This document shows, in pieces, positions 9,673 through 21,115 of a stretch of 64,000 bases of DNA. The notes beneath the pieces were generated by a model. That model made no database searches, had not been told where the DNA came from, and was given only the letters and a program-made list of their open reading frames with translations. Origin of the DNA: Metaphire vulgaris (taxonomy: Eukaryota; Annelida; Clitellata; Crassiclitellata; Megascolecidae); the NCBI GenBank assembly GCA_018105865.1, contig CM030835.1:625001-689000 (forward strand), read 5' to 3'. The number at the start of each line of letters is the position of its first letter. Position 1 is the stretch's first letter. A program made the position numbers and the translations under genes.

Positions 9673-11498
9673 TTCAGCCTCGTAAAGGTGTACGCCAGAA
9701 TCCGGTTGTAAGAGTCGCCGGCGGCAGCAGCAGCAGCAGCAGCAGCAGCGAGTCTTCGCTAGGTCAAGAGCAGCGATCGCAGGTAATTAGACGGAGACCG
9801 ATTGTAAACGACCACGGCCTCTATTCGGACGATTCAGAAAGCGATGATCGTTCGACGAGAACTGGACAGAAGAAGGTAGTCGTCGATTTTGCTTCTGAAT
9901 CTGACAGTCCCGACGAAACAGGACACCGACGAAAGTCGAGAGCAACAACAACAACAACAACAAAAACAACAGTCGTGAGAAAAACAGCGACTCCTGTGCG
10001 AGGTGTGTTGACAGTGGACGAAACAGTCCCGTCCCATCGGAGTCCGGTGTCCGTTAGACGAGAAATTAGAACCGTAACCACGCCCGTAACAGGAGTCGTC
10101 AGCGTCGACGACCCGGGGAGCGCATTCCGCCAGCGCAAGACCTCGTCGACGACACGCAGCAGCACTCGACGGACGCAGGAGACGCCGCCGGTGGTCGGAC
10201 TAATAACGCCACGCGAATCGCGGACGACTCAGTCCGTCCTCAGGTCCTCGTCAACCGTCGTCGTCACTCCCGTACGCGGAGTTATAAACGTAGAACGTCC
10301 GCCGTCGCCCGAAAGATCCAAGACTCCGGTAGTCGGTCTAATTTCGACACGTCGTCCACGAAACTCAACTTCCAGAAATCAAACGACGACGACGACGACG
10401 ACGGCAGCGACTGGAGACATCAACGTTATTACTTCTCGATCTGTGATAACTCGACCGGCGATATCGTCTACGATAAAATCGGACCTCAACGTCGTCGATA
10501 GCCACGGTCAGTCCCACCTGTTCCCGCGGCAAGTGAAATACAACCTGAACACTTCCATCGACTCTGTTCTCGTCGCTACGACGACTCCGGACAGCAAGGA
10601 GATCGTCGGCGTCGATCCGGAGCTCAGGCGGGCTCAGAAGACCGGAACCAACTATCGAATAACGATGAATCTGCGTCCAGTTATCGACGACGCGTCCGAC
10701 GTTGGATACGAAATGCAGAGCAACAACAACGACGCAAGAGGAATGCGATCTGCCACTCCGAATTCCGTCGCACGGAGCAACAGTCGGCGGACAAACGACT
10801 GGGATTCGAACTCGGAATATCTGCGCTCCATCGGCGGCGGCGGCGGCGGCGGCTGCGGCGGCGGCGCCAGCCGATCCTCCAACTCCATGACGACGCTGGG
10901 ATCGCGTTGCGGTGTTTCGAGAACTCCGAGCAATCAGTTCGCATATGATTCCAACACTCGCCTCCGTCCCTATTCCGCATGGGAGGGAAACACCGTTCCA
11001 CGCCGCCGGCCTCGTTCGTCCAGTTTATTCCAAAAGCACGCCGTTCGCCCAGATTCACAGAACACATACGGGATGGAATCCGGAGGAGGAGACACGCTGC
11101 TGGTCGTCGACCCAATAAGAACATGGGCGAACAGACCAGCGACATTCCAAGAAGTCTCACGCAACACGTTCTCAACTATAACGACGGACAGGAGTCGTCC
11201 ACCCTCGACGGCCGAACATAGGCGCGATCTGCATTTTTCTCAGCCGCAAATTGTTCACGTGAAGCCGCTACATCAGACGGTCACAAGCGGACCTACGAGG
11301 AATTTCGGTCAGGACAGACTGACCGTAAGAGGACCGTCTGGAAGAGCGTTCAATGGGCAGATGCTTCCAAAGAGCCTTTCCAGTTCCATGTCATCGGTCT
11401 TCTTAAGTCCCACTCTCGATAGACGCGTCAATCGCAGTGCAAGGGTCCAGTCGAACTTCAGGAATGACGCTTACCAGCGAATGGGACACTTCAACTGA
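9669..11498 (+). CDS. Unrecognised low-complexity protein, downstream frame (609 aa); likely continuation of the 7207 gene
   Basis: An uninterrupted 609-codon frame, in the -1 frame relative to the upstream frame, with the same GC-rich Ser/Arg/Thr/Asp-rich character. Order: poly-Ser (19-27), acidic segment (about 45-85), then six degenerate T-P-V-x-G-hydrophobic repeats (about 108-257). A less repetitive, perhaps more structured region follows near 270-345 (including PRQVKYNLNTSIDSVLV and GTNYRITMNLRPV), then a Gly-rich tract, and an Arg/Ser/Pro-rich tail ending GHFN. I know no family with this layout. It may be translated by -1 frameshifting (giving a 1,430-residue product), by reinitiation at the ATGA overlap, or the break may be a one-base deletion or assembly error. 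No intron signals are needed within it. Confidence 0.68.
   Translation: MIQPRKGVRQNPVVRVAGGSSSSSSSSESSLGQEQRSQVIRRRPIVNDHGLYSDDSESDDRSTRTGQKKVVVDFASESDSPDETGHRRKSRATTTTTTKTTVVRKTATPVRGVLTVDETVPSHRSPVSVRREIRTVTTPVTGVVSVDDPGSAFRQRKTSSTTRSSTRRTQETPPVVGLITPRESRTTQSVLRSSSTVVVTPVRGVINVERPPSPERSKTPVVGLISTRRPRNSTSRNQTTTTTTTAATGDINVITSRSVITRPAISSTIKSDLNVVDSHGQSHLFPRQVKYNLNTSIDSVLVATTTPDSKEIVGVDPELRRAQKTGTNYRITMNLRPVIDDASDVGYEMQSNNNDARGMRSATPNSVARSNSRRTNDWDSNSEYLRSIGGGGGGGCGGGASRSSNSMTTLGSRCGVSRTPSNQFAYDSNTRLRPYSAWEGNTVPRRRPRSSSLFQKHAVRPDSQNTYGMESGGGDTLLVVDPIRTWANRPATFQEVSRNTFSTITTDRSRPPSTAEHRRDLHFSQPQIVHVKPLHQTVTSGPTRNFGQDRLTVRGPSGRAFNGQMLPKSLSSSMSSVFLSPTLDRRVNRSARVQSNFRNDAYQRMGHFN
9990..10439 (+). 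repeat. Six degenerate T-P-V-x-G repeats encoded in the downstream frame
   Basis: The repeats are TPVRGVLTVDE, TPVTGVVSVDD, PPVVGLITPRE, TPVRGVINVER, TPVVGLISTRR and a weaker ATGDINVITSR, at residues about 108, 138, 173, 200, 219 and 247. Spacing is 19-35 residues with Ser/Thr/Arg-rich linkers. The DNA between copies is not obviously repeated, so conservation is at the protein level. Confidence 0.7.
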
Positions 11499-11560
11499 GG
11501 TTTGCTGATTTTCAAATGATGTATGGTATAATCGAGAGTTTACAGTATTTCGATAATACC

Positions 11561-12165
11561 ACAGGCAAAATTCTGAATGCCAAGCACTTTTGATCTACAA
11601 AAGATAGTGCCCTAATTTTTGAAAAACTTGATTAGCAGGTGCTCTTCACTTCTCTGTCAAAAGTTCTAGCCATTCACGAGTCTGCCAATACCATTCTCTG
11701 TAGTTTAAAAATGTTCTTTAAAATGTCCAATTTACGCATTAGAGAATATCACAGGCAAAATTCTGAATGCCAAGCACTTTTGATCTACAAGAGATAGTGC
11801 CCTAATTTTTGAAAAAAAACTTGATTAGCACGTGATCTTCACTTCCCTGTCAAAAGTTCTAGTCATTCACGAGTCTGCCAATACCATTCTCTGTAGTTTA
11901 AAAATGTCCTTTAAAATGTCCAATTTACGCATTAGAGAATATCACAGGCAAAATTCTGAATGCCAAGCACTTTTGATCTACAAGAGATAGTGCCCTAATT
12001 TTTGAAAAAAACTTGATTAGCACGTGATCTTCACTTCCCTGTCAAAAGTTCTAGCCATTCACGAGTCTGCCAATACCATTCTCTGTAGTTTAAATATGTC
12101 CTTTAAAATGTCCAATTTACGCATTAGAGAAAACCACAAAATTCTGAATGCCAAGCACTTTTGAT
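11561..12165. repeat. Tandem array of ~188-193-bp units, three full copies plus a partial
   Basis: Units beginning ACAGGCAAAATTCTGAATGC start at 11563, 11751 and 11944, and a shortened fourth starts near 12135. Copies are nearly identical apart from a variable A-run and a few substitutions. The array begins about 65 bp after the stop of the upstream coding frame, so it may form part of its 3' UTR. Confidence 0.95.
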
Positions 12166-12166
12166 A

Positions 12167-12220
12167 TAAAACTACAGAGAATGGTATTGGCAGACGTGTG
12201 AATGGCTAGCACTTTTGATT
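12167..12220. repeat. Inverted copy of an internal array segment
   Basis: This stretch (AAACTACAGAGAATGGTATT onward) is the reverse complement of the array segment at about 12041-12093, with few mismatches. The two arms of roughly 50 bp are separated by about 75 bp and could form a long hairpin. It ends the tandem array. Confidence 0.85.
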
Positions 12221-12221
12221 T

Positions 12222-12320
12222 CCCTACCCTATCCCAAGGGGTTCCCCTACCCCTAGCCCTATGGTACCATTACCTTTAGGGGTACCCATTCTCCTACCCC
12301 TAGGGGTACCCCTACCCTTA
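12222..12320. repeat. C-rich minisatellite built on CCCCTAGGGGTACCC-like words
   Basis: Irregular repetition of CTACCCCTA and TAGGGGTACCC gives several overlapping short palindromes. It resembles a degenerate minisatellite. It is not a regular telomeric repeat. Confidence 0.7.
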
Positions 12321-14044
<1,724 letters not shown>

Positions 14045-14462
14045 CAGCTCCATATTAGAAGGCCTACGACGTGGATAGTTGCGTCAATGTGGGTGTTTTC
14101 CGCTGTCCAAATAATATCGACCTACACGTAGGCCTGCATTGTGTCTTCCTGTGATGACACAACAACACAGGCCTATTATCTTTAAACGCTCATCAGTGAA
14201 ACAGTAATGGGCCATTCAGGCGTTAAACAGCTCTTCGATCTTAGAGCGTTGGCAGCAAGTGTTACAATTACGACGCCAAAATGCAAAATGTTAATTGAAT
14301 TTAGCCCATCTCTACCAGTTAGGCTAGCCTAGGCCTATTGCAAACGTTTGCTATAGAGTATAGAACATCAAATGAATGGCGTAATTGTTAGAGTTCTATG
14401 CACGTGTGAAGTTTCTAGTTTCAAATTGCGACGGTATTCACAGCAGGTAGGGAGCTTTCACG

Positions 14463-14725
14463 CAGTGTCGTGCAGCAGAGAGTGGTGAGCGCCCTAGGCC
14501 CTGCATTGTCACAGTTTGGACGCCACCTCATGCATCTAGAAAAGGTCGCCAATTTAAGTCAACAATTTTTACTCCTCTCTTGAGTGCGCCCGGGGCCAAA
14601 TCAATATTTTTAAAGGTTTTACTATAAAAAGTGTTGACAATCAAAAAAGGTCGTCGGGTAAATTTTTACGCTTCCTCTAGTGTGCGCCCCGGGGTCACCG
14701 CCCCCATCCCCTCTGCACGCTACTG
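14463..14725. mobile_element. hAT-like MITE, 263 bp, with perfect 8-bp target duplication
   Basis: Inverted ends are CAGTGTCGTGCAGCAGAG and, on the other strand, CAGTAGCGTGCAGAGGGG. It is flanked by perfect 8-bp direct repeats CTTTCACG (14455-14462 and 14726-14733). CAG-starting termini with 8-bp duplications are the hallmark of hAT transposons. No transposase is encoded. Confidence 0.85.
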
Positions 14726-14799
14726 CTTTCACGCATTAGACTAGTCAGATGAAAAACTATGACGGTGTGTGAAGTACCATAAGTAAAACACGTAGGCTA

Positions 14800-17226
14800 C
14801 GTCGTAATAATAATGTGATTTTAAGTGGTTCAGGAGGCTAAGTAAGCCTGTGTGAAAACCACTGATGTAACCATCTGCATTCAATAACCTAGTTTATCTA
14901 GATAGCCTTTGAATCCGTTCACCGTTTCAACTGTCACTCCCACCTCGTCCAAACTGTTCCATTTGTCCACAACCCTTGCACTAAAAAAGTTTTTCTTTCT
15001 TGGACCAACCCTCTGCTTAAACAATTTGTGCACTTGTGGCCTCTTGTGCTGCTATAGTGTGCCAATAAAAGAATCGATCATATGGCACATCTACTTTCCC
15101 AGTCATTATTTTGTATGTTTCTATCAAATCCCCTCTCTCTTCTCCTTTCTAATGTTGTCAGTCCACAATATTGAAGTCTTTTTTTCGTAGCTTAAATTAT
15201 GGCACCCATTGACCATCTTCGTTGCTCGTCTTTGCACTTTTTCTAAAAGTTCTATATCTTTTTTCAAGAATGGATTCCAAGCCTGAACACAGTATTCCAG
15301 ATGAGGCCTTACTAATGACTTATAAAGTTTAATGATTATCTCTTTGTCACGACTCACAATTGTCCTTTTCACCATTCCCAACATTTGGTTTCCCTTTTTT
15401 GCTGCCTCCATGCATTGGTGAGATGGATTCATACTTCTATGGGTGATTATCCCCAAGTCTCTTTCTTTTTCTGTTGTGGTTAGAACCTTCCCCAAAAAGA
15501 ATATTCATTACCATTATTAGACTTCCCAACATGCATTACAGAACATTTATCAATATTGAAAAGCATCTGCCAGTCCACAGACCACTGAAACAATTTCCTT
15601 AGATCTTCTTGTAAAATTTTTGCATCATCCTCCGAATCTATAAATCTGCATAACTTTGTATCATCGGCAAACTTTGAGATTTTGGACAGTAATCCTTCAT
15701 CGATATCATTTATATATATTAGAAAAGCAATGGCCCAAGCACTGAGCCCTGAGGCACTCCACTGATAACTCTTGCCCATTGCGAATGGCCTCCCCTAATG
15801 CCAACCTTCTGTCTTCTTCCCTTCAACCAATTTTGATCCATCTGAGAATATTTTTATTCCACAGGACTTCAGTTTGGCAGCCAGCCTTATGTGGGGTACT
15901 TTATCAAAAGCTTTGGCAAAATCTAAATATATTATATCTACTGCCTTGCCCTTGTCTAGCTTATCAAAACCTCCTCCAGAAAGTCCAATAGGTTGGTCAG
16001 GCATGAACGCCCCTTTGTAAATCCATGCTGACTATCTTTAACAATTTTATGCCTAGTCAAATGCTCCAAAATGCTTTCTTTCAGTATTTTTTCCATAACT
16101 TTACCGATTACAGATGTTAGGCTCACTGGTCTGTAATTGCTTGGTTCAGTTTTCCCTTCTTGAACAGTGGGCTAACTAATGCGTCTCTCCAGTCTTGTGG
16201 TACTATCCAGTTCTGAGTGATTCATTGATTATCAAAGCAATTGCATGTCCTATTTCATTTCGAACCTCGTAAAGAAACTTTGGATGTAAGCCATCTAATC
16301 CTGGGCTCTTGTCTATCTTTAAATTGGTCAAAACCTTGATAACACATTCTTTTGTACACACTATATCTGTTAGCATTTCTTCTTCATTTCCATCAAACAC
16401 AATTTTGGCTTCTGGCATAGTATTTGTACTTTCCTCTGTAAATACTGAACAAAAATAGTTATTTAGAATCTGTGCAGTTTCTACATCGTCTGTTATTGCA
16501 CATCCTGCGCTGTCCAAGAGGGGACCGACTGTGTCCTTTCGTCTCAACTTTCTATTACAATATTTGTAGAAACTTTTACTGTTCTGTTTTATATTTTTGC
16601 TAATCTACCTTCAAAATTTGCAATAGCCATCTTGTTAGTAACTGCTGATGCTTTTTCTTTTCTGAGTATACTGTTCCTCCAAGATCTTGAGTCTGTGCTG
16701 ATTCTGCTCATTTCCTTTACTTGCTAATCTGAGTTTACTTAGTTTCCTCCACGCTTTGTTTTTCGCCCTTCTTTTCCGTTGCACTTCCCCTTGTTATCCA
16801 AGGAATTTATTAATTTTCTTCTGTTTGGGAATGGTCAATTCTATGACTTTGGACATACATTTGGTAAATATGCTCCAGCCTTCCTCGGTGTCTTTTCCTG
16901 TTTCTCCAAATCCATTTCTGTAATCATCTTCCTTGCCAGGTCATATTCTCCCTTAAAAAAGTTACGTCTATCCAGAAACTGCTTTTGTTGACCTATCCCA
17001 AAGTTAATAGTAAAACTGACCATTTGGTGATCACTTGTTGCAAAATTCTGCCCAACCTCCACGTTGGAAACTATATTCTCCTCTCTTGTTAGAACCAGGT
17101 CTAATATGTTGTTGCCTCTTGTTGGCCTTGTCACATGCTGAAACAGAAAATTATCATTGACACAGTCCAGAAATTTCCTATCACATGATCTCTCTGTATC
17201 CAGCGTTTCCCAGTCTACATGATAGT
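14800..17226 (-). mobile_element. CR1-clade LINE, 5'-truncated and inactivated
   Basis: Read on the minus strand from 17226 to about 14800. It holds the end of an APE-type endonuclease (TRGNNILDLVLTREENIVSN, then TSDHQMVSF near 17030), followed by a reverse transcriptase. RT motifs are SPGLDGLHPKFLYE near 16280, YLDFAKAFDKVPH near 15910 (motif A Asp), GVPQGSVLGPLLF near 15745 (motif B) and FADDTKL near 15670 (motif C). The C-terminal part includes LYKSLVRPHLEYC and QRRATKMV, ending VNGFKGYLDKLGY and a stop at 14881-14883. The blocks fall in at least four frames, so several indels have broken it. The first part of the ORF is missing, as usual for 5'-truncated LINEs. The 3' end probably lies in the ATTATTATT tail near 14803-14811. 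Confidence 0.92.
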
Positions 17227-17274
17227 GCGCAACTATTTTGCTCTTCGGCAGAACTAGATGAAAACGCTGAGAAC

Positions 17275-17444
17275 CAGGGGCGTAGCGGCGGGGGTATAGC
17301 GGTATATACGCCCCCCAATCAGTCTACCTGAACGTTTTTTGGTGATTTATATGCGGTTATATGGTTTATGTGGTTTATAGTTAAGATTTATACCCACCCA
17401 AAATATTTAAACCCTCCCAAATCAAATTCCTGGCTACGCCCCTT
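17275..17444. mobile_element. hAT-like MITE (CAGGGGCGTAGC family), copy 1
   Basis: Termini are CAGGGGCGTAGC and GCTACGCCCCTT. Flanking 8-mers ctgagaac and ttgagaaa match at 6 of 8. Its internal sequence aligns, in reverse orientation, along the whole length of the copy at 18475-18956 apart from that copy's insertion. It lies about 50 bp beyond the 5' end of the LINE. Confidence 0.8.
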
Positions 17445-18466
17445 TTGAGAAACTGAAAATTTGAACGATCTGCATAATTTCTTTCGCAAAATTTTAGAGG
17501 CACGCTATCTTGTGCTTGGAATTGACAGTAGCAGTCGAATTTGGGCACAGATTATAGGCCTATACAATCGTCTGTTTGTGTATAGAAATCCCTTTTGAAG
17601 CCCGATGGCTTTGTATTATTGACGTGTAACCAAATCACCGCTACTCTTCGTCGTCAATATTAGTCTATAATAAATCGCAGTTGTAGGCCTATATCCCGCT
17701 GTTTGTTGACTACAGCAGCGTAGGAGCCTGCTCTTTCAATGACACAGCGATTCGCTTTGTGCGTGTTTTTAGAGCCCACATGTCGTCCTGGTTACCCTCC
17801 TCCGTTGCTCGAACTTGGCAACTAAACAAAACCTTTTATAGACTCAACCAGCTTGAACGGAATTTTGACCCGAACGGGGCCTGAACAAGATTTACACTGG
17901 GGCTTTCTTGAGGCGAATGCCATTTAGCTATTTACCCCCACCTCATCCCACCCCACCGCTACCACCACCATCATCCAAGCCTCCAAGCGTCAGTCAACAT
18001 TTCACAGTCGAGCGAACACAGAATGGCAGTCGATCAGGAGCGTCGAAATGCAACTGCGGCGACGCCATGGGGTCTCGAATAAAAGACGATGAAACGGACA
18101 GAATAACAGAAGCGTACTATTGATCCGCACAAACGATGCAACGACAGACGACAACTCTGTAACTAGGAACGCCTCAGATATGCGACCATCGTTGGCCGCA
18201 TCTCTCGATGGGGTCGGCTGAGAGCATTTTAACAATCGTGTTTTGTCACAAAGTCGTCGAACGGGCAAAAAGTCTAAGGTTTAGAAACGATCACGTTCTT
18301 CTGTAGCTAGTGACGCCCATTAAGTCGCCGTCCAAATAGACCGCTTCAAAAGACCTATGCTTCTGTTTAGACACTAAAATATTTTTAGCCCAAGTACTTT
18401 AGAACGTAATTCAATATTTGGACAGATTAAAATTCAATTCCAAATTATTCATTCTGTAGGCCCACT
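17445..18466. other. Gene-free interval, locally GC-richer
   Basis: 17.7-18.35 kb is richer in CpG and has two overlapping open frames of 71 and 88 codons on opposite strands. Neither has a recognisable domain or a convincing splice context. It could be an unrecognised 5' exon or promoter, but I cannot support a call. Confidence 0.4.
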
Positions 18467-18474
18467 CTATTCAT

Positions 18475-18956
18475 CAGGGGCGTAGCCAGGCATTTGATTT
18501 GGGAGGGTATACATATTTGAGGGGGTATAAACCAGGCCCACCGGAACGAATTTTCAGCCGGGGTGCAGATTTTCTCCAGGTAAAAGCAGTAGCGTCATTT
18601 CACACTTTTCTTGGGGCGAGATAATTATTTGCAATTTTTTGGCACATTTTTGCAAATTTTTGGGCCAATTTTATCAAATTTTGCCATTTTTGAGCCAATT
18701 TTATCAAATCTGCACACTTTTAAGGGTGCAGGAGGTGCAGAGGGGGTGCAGACCATTTTCTTTCCAGGGGTGCACTGCACCCCTACATTTTTCCAGGGGG
18801 TGCAGCTGCACCCCCTGCACCCCCACTTCCGGCGGGCCTGGTATAAACCATATAAATTACATATAACCATATATAATCACACATAAAAACTTTAAGGTAG
18901 ACTGATTTGGGGGTACCGTATATATATACCGATAAACCCCCGTCGCTACGCCCCTG
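18475..18956. mobile_element. hAT-like MITE (CAGGGGCGTAGC family), copy 2, with perfect target duplication
   Basis: Ends are CAGGGGCGTAGCC and GCTACGCCCCTG, flanked by perfect 8-bp repeats CTATTCAT at 18467-18474 and 18957-18964. It lies in opposite orientation to the copy at 17275-17444. A second element is inserted at its middle (18533-18840). No coding capacity. Confidence 0.92.
18533..18840. mobile_element. Nested hAT-like MITE (CAGGCCC family), 308 bp
   Basis: It begins CAGGCCCACCGGAA and ends TTCCGGCGGGCCTG, inverted with one mismatch in 14. It is flanked by perfect 8-bp duplications GTATAAAC (18525-18532 and 18841-18848) made from the host MITE. Internally it has repeated GGTGCAG words. 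A related end, CAGGCCCATCGAAAG, occurs at about 56575. Confidence 0.93.
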
Positions 18957-19307
18957 CTATTCATCAGTAGTTTTAACTTATCATGTCAGAATTCATGATA
19001 CTGTTGTGTTAAAAAATTGATCAATTATAAAATTATACAGAGTAGAACGTGCATCCTTAGAGAATTACTATTGCATAGAGTCATACATACTCACTTAGTG
19101 ATGAGAGCCTGGCCCCCACATTTTCAATTCATTAAACAACAAATGGTTTGTTTCTAAGTGACATGCCACTGTACATACTCACTTAGTGATGCTTACATTT
19201 TCAATTCTACCTTTGTTTCTAAGTGGCATGGCATTGGGCTACTTTTAAATTTACTATTACTTGGTTTTACACTCATTGCTTGGAAATCTGCGTGCAGGGC
19301 GACCACC

Positions 19308-19475
19308 CAGTGTTTATTCTAGACCTTCTCTTGAGGGGAATTTCCCCCAAAGTTTGAAATTCCTCCCCCCTAATTTTTTTGACATTTTGGCAAGTAGTAT
19401 GATCTCCCAATGTCTGTCCACCCCCCCCAAATTTTTAACTGCCTCCCAATGTCTAGGTGGCTAGAATAAACACTG
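19308..19475. mobile_element. hAT-like MITE with 15-bp perfect terminal inverted repeats
   Basis: Ends are CAGTGTTTATTCTAG and CTAGAATAAACACTG, exact inverses. Flanking 8-mers are cgaccacc and tgaccacc, 7 of 8 identical. The element is 168 bp and non-coding. Confidence 0.88.
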
Positions 19476-19569
19476 TGACCACCCCTCTGGCCTCCCAATG
19501 ACACACCAAATTGTGTGACTGAAGGCATTTTATAGATTTCAGTCATAAATAAAAATGCTGTATTTAAGG

Positions 19570-19796
19570 TAGAGGCATAGCTAAGGGGAGGGGCAGCCGT
19601 GGTGGGGGTGCAAAAAAGAAGCAATCAGAAAAATGTAGATATCACTCAATTTGTAGAGAAATAAATGCCGACCTTTTATTTTGCTTGTCACAGTTTTGCA
19701 GATTGAGGGGACACCAAGGACTTGTCAAGAAATTTCGTAAAGGGCGCAATCAGTATGCTTTCACCCCCCCCGCCAGGTACCCTCGTTATGACTCTG
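19570..19796. mobile_element. Degenerate hAT-like MITE with perfect 8-bp duplication
   Basis: Ends are TAGAGGCATAGCTAAGG and CCCTCGTTATGACTCTG, imperfect inverses of the CAGAGGCATAGC type. Perfect 8-bp direct repeats ATTTAAGG lie at 19562-19569 and 19797-19804. The element is 227 bp and non-coding. Confidence 0.8.
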
Positions 19797-20121
19797 ATTT
19801 AAGGGTCGATTTGACTTTTAAAAATCATATTTTGTAAAGCAGTGTAAATTTTTATAGCATGATTCATTGATTTAGTTCAAGGAAGAGACTCATTAAATTA
19901 ACATTCAATGTCAGTTGAAATAAATGAACAGAAAATAAATACCATTAATTCTTGATTTAAAACAAGTTTCAATATTTAAGAATACATAAAACATTAAGCA
20001 CAACTAATACAACATGCTTTAATGTATTGTAAACTTTGTGCACAAGCTGATTACATAGATTACAGTTACTGTCACTGAACAGAATTTCGATCTAAATGTT
20101 TTCCTATACTAAAGTTGCATT

Positions 20122-20483
20122 CTATTTTGAATGAACTAGATCCTTCGAAGCCATGTGTCTCATTAGCTGACCAGTGAATTTCTCAACTTTCTTCACATCT
20201 TGAGTATGTTCTGTCCGATATTGTAGGCACTGCAATAAATAAAAGCATATAAAATTTATCAAATTTCATAATCATATTTCACACTATGCCTCATGCTGGC
20301 AATGTCAAATGATGATATGCAATTTGGGTAATAGTGCTAGTTAATAGAAAAACTTGCCTAAAAAAGAAATATGAAACAGTTTATACTATCCAAATGTGAC
20401 AGTTAAATGACTGGGAAAACCCTACAAATAGCATTAATTTTTTATTAATGTTGAAATCTATTTTGAAGCAGCATAGACTAATT

Positions 20484-20546
<63 letters not shown>

Positions 20547-21075
20547 GACGACGACCGGTGAAAGCTCCAATAAATAAATAAACTATTCCATTGACCCCTT
20601 TACCGGGGACCCCGAATATATCCGTCCATTTTACATTGAGTTACAGTTAAATGCATGGTAAAGGGGTTAATTATAACTGACATGCAAAAGACAGCTAAAA
20701 TCTAGCATCAGAAAAAGCATAACTGTCACTCACAACTTTATCATCTGTCATTTTTACTGTCAGATATCCTTTATTATGGGAATATTTGATCACAAAACGG
20801 CACTAAAAACACAAAAATTTCACATATTCAAAATACATGCATATACATATGCCAATACTAACAAACATCGCATAGCCATACAACTCCATGCTAAATCTGA
20901 AACAATGAACTGATAATTTTAAAAATTCTCCAAATCAGAAATGTCTCCAGCATGTAAGCATGTCATATGCTACATCACCGACACCATTGAGGCACATTCG
21001 CTTGAAGAAGTGACATTCTAATATCATCTCTTCTTCCACGTATTCCACACCACCACAGAGCAAAGTAGCAGGCAA

Positions 21076-21115
<40 letters not shown>

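Noticed and set aside
11561..12165. CRISPR-like array
   Set aside because: Units are ~190 bp and repeat end to end with no unique spacers. The genome is animal. It is a tandem repeat.
17908..18268. Small genes on either strand in the CpG-richer interval
   Set aside because: Overlapping frames of 71 and 88 codons with a Pro-rich, low-complexity start. No domain or splice support.
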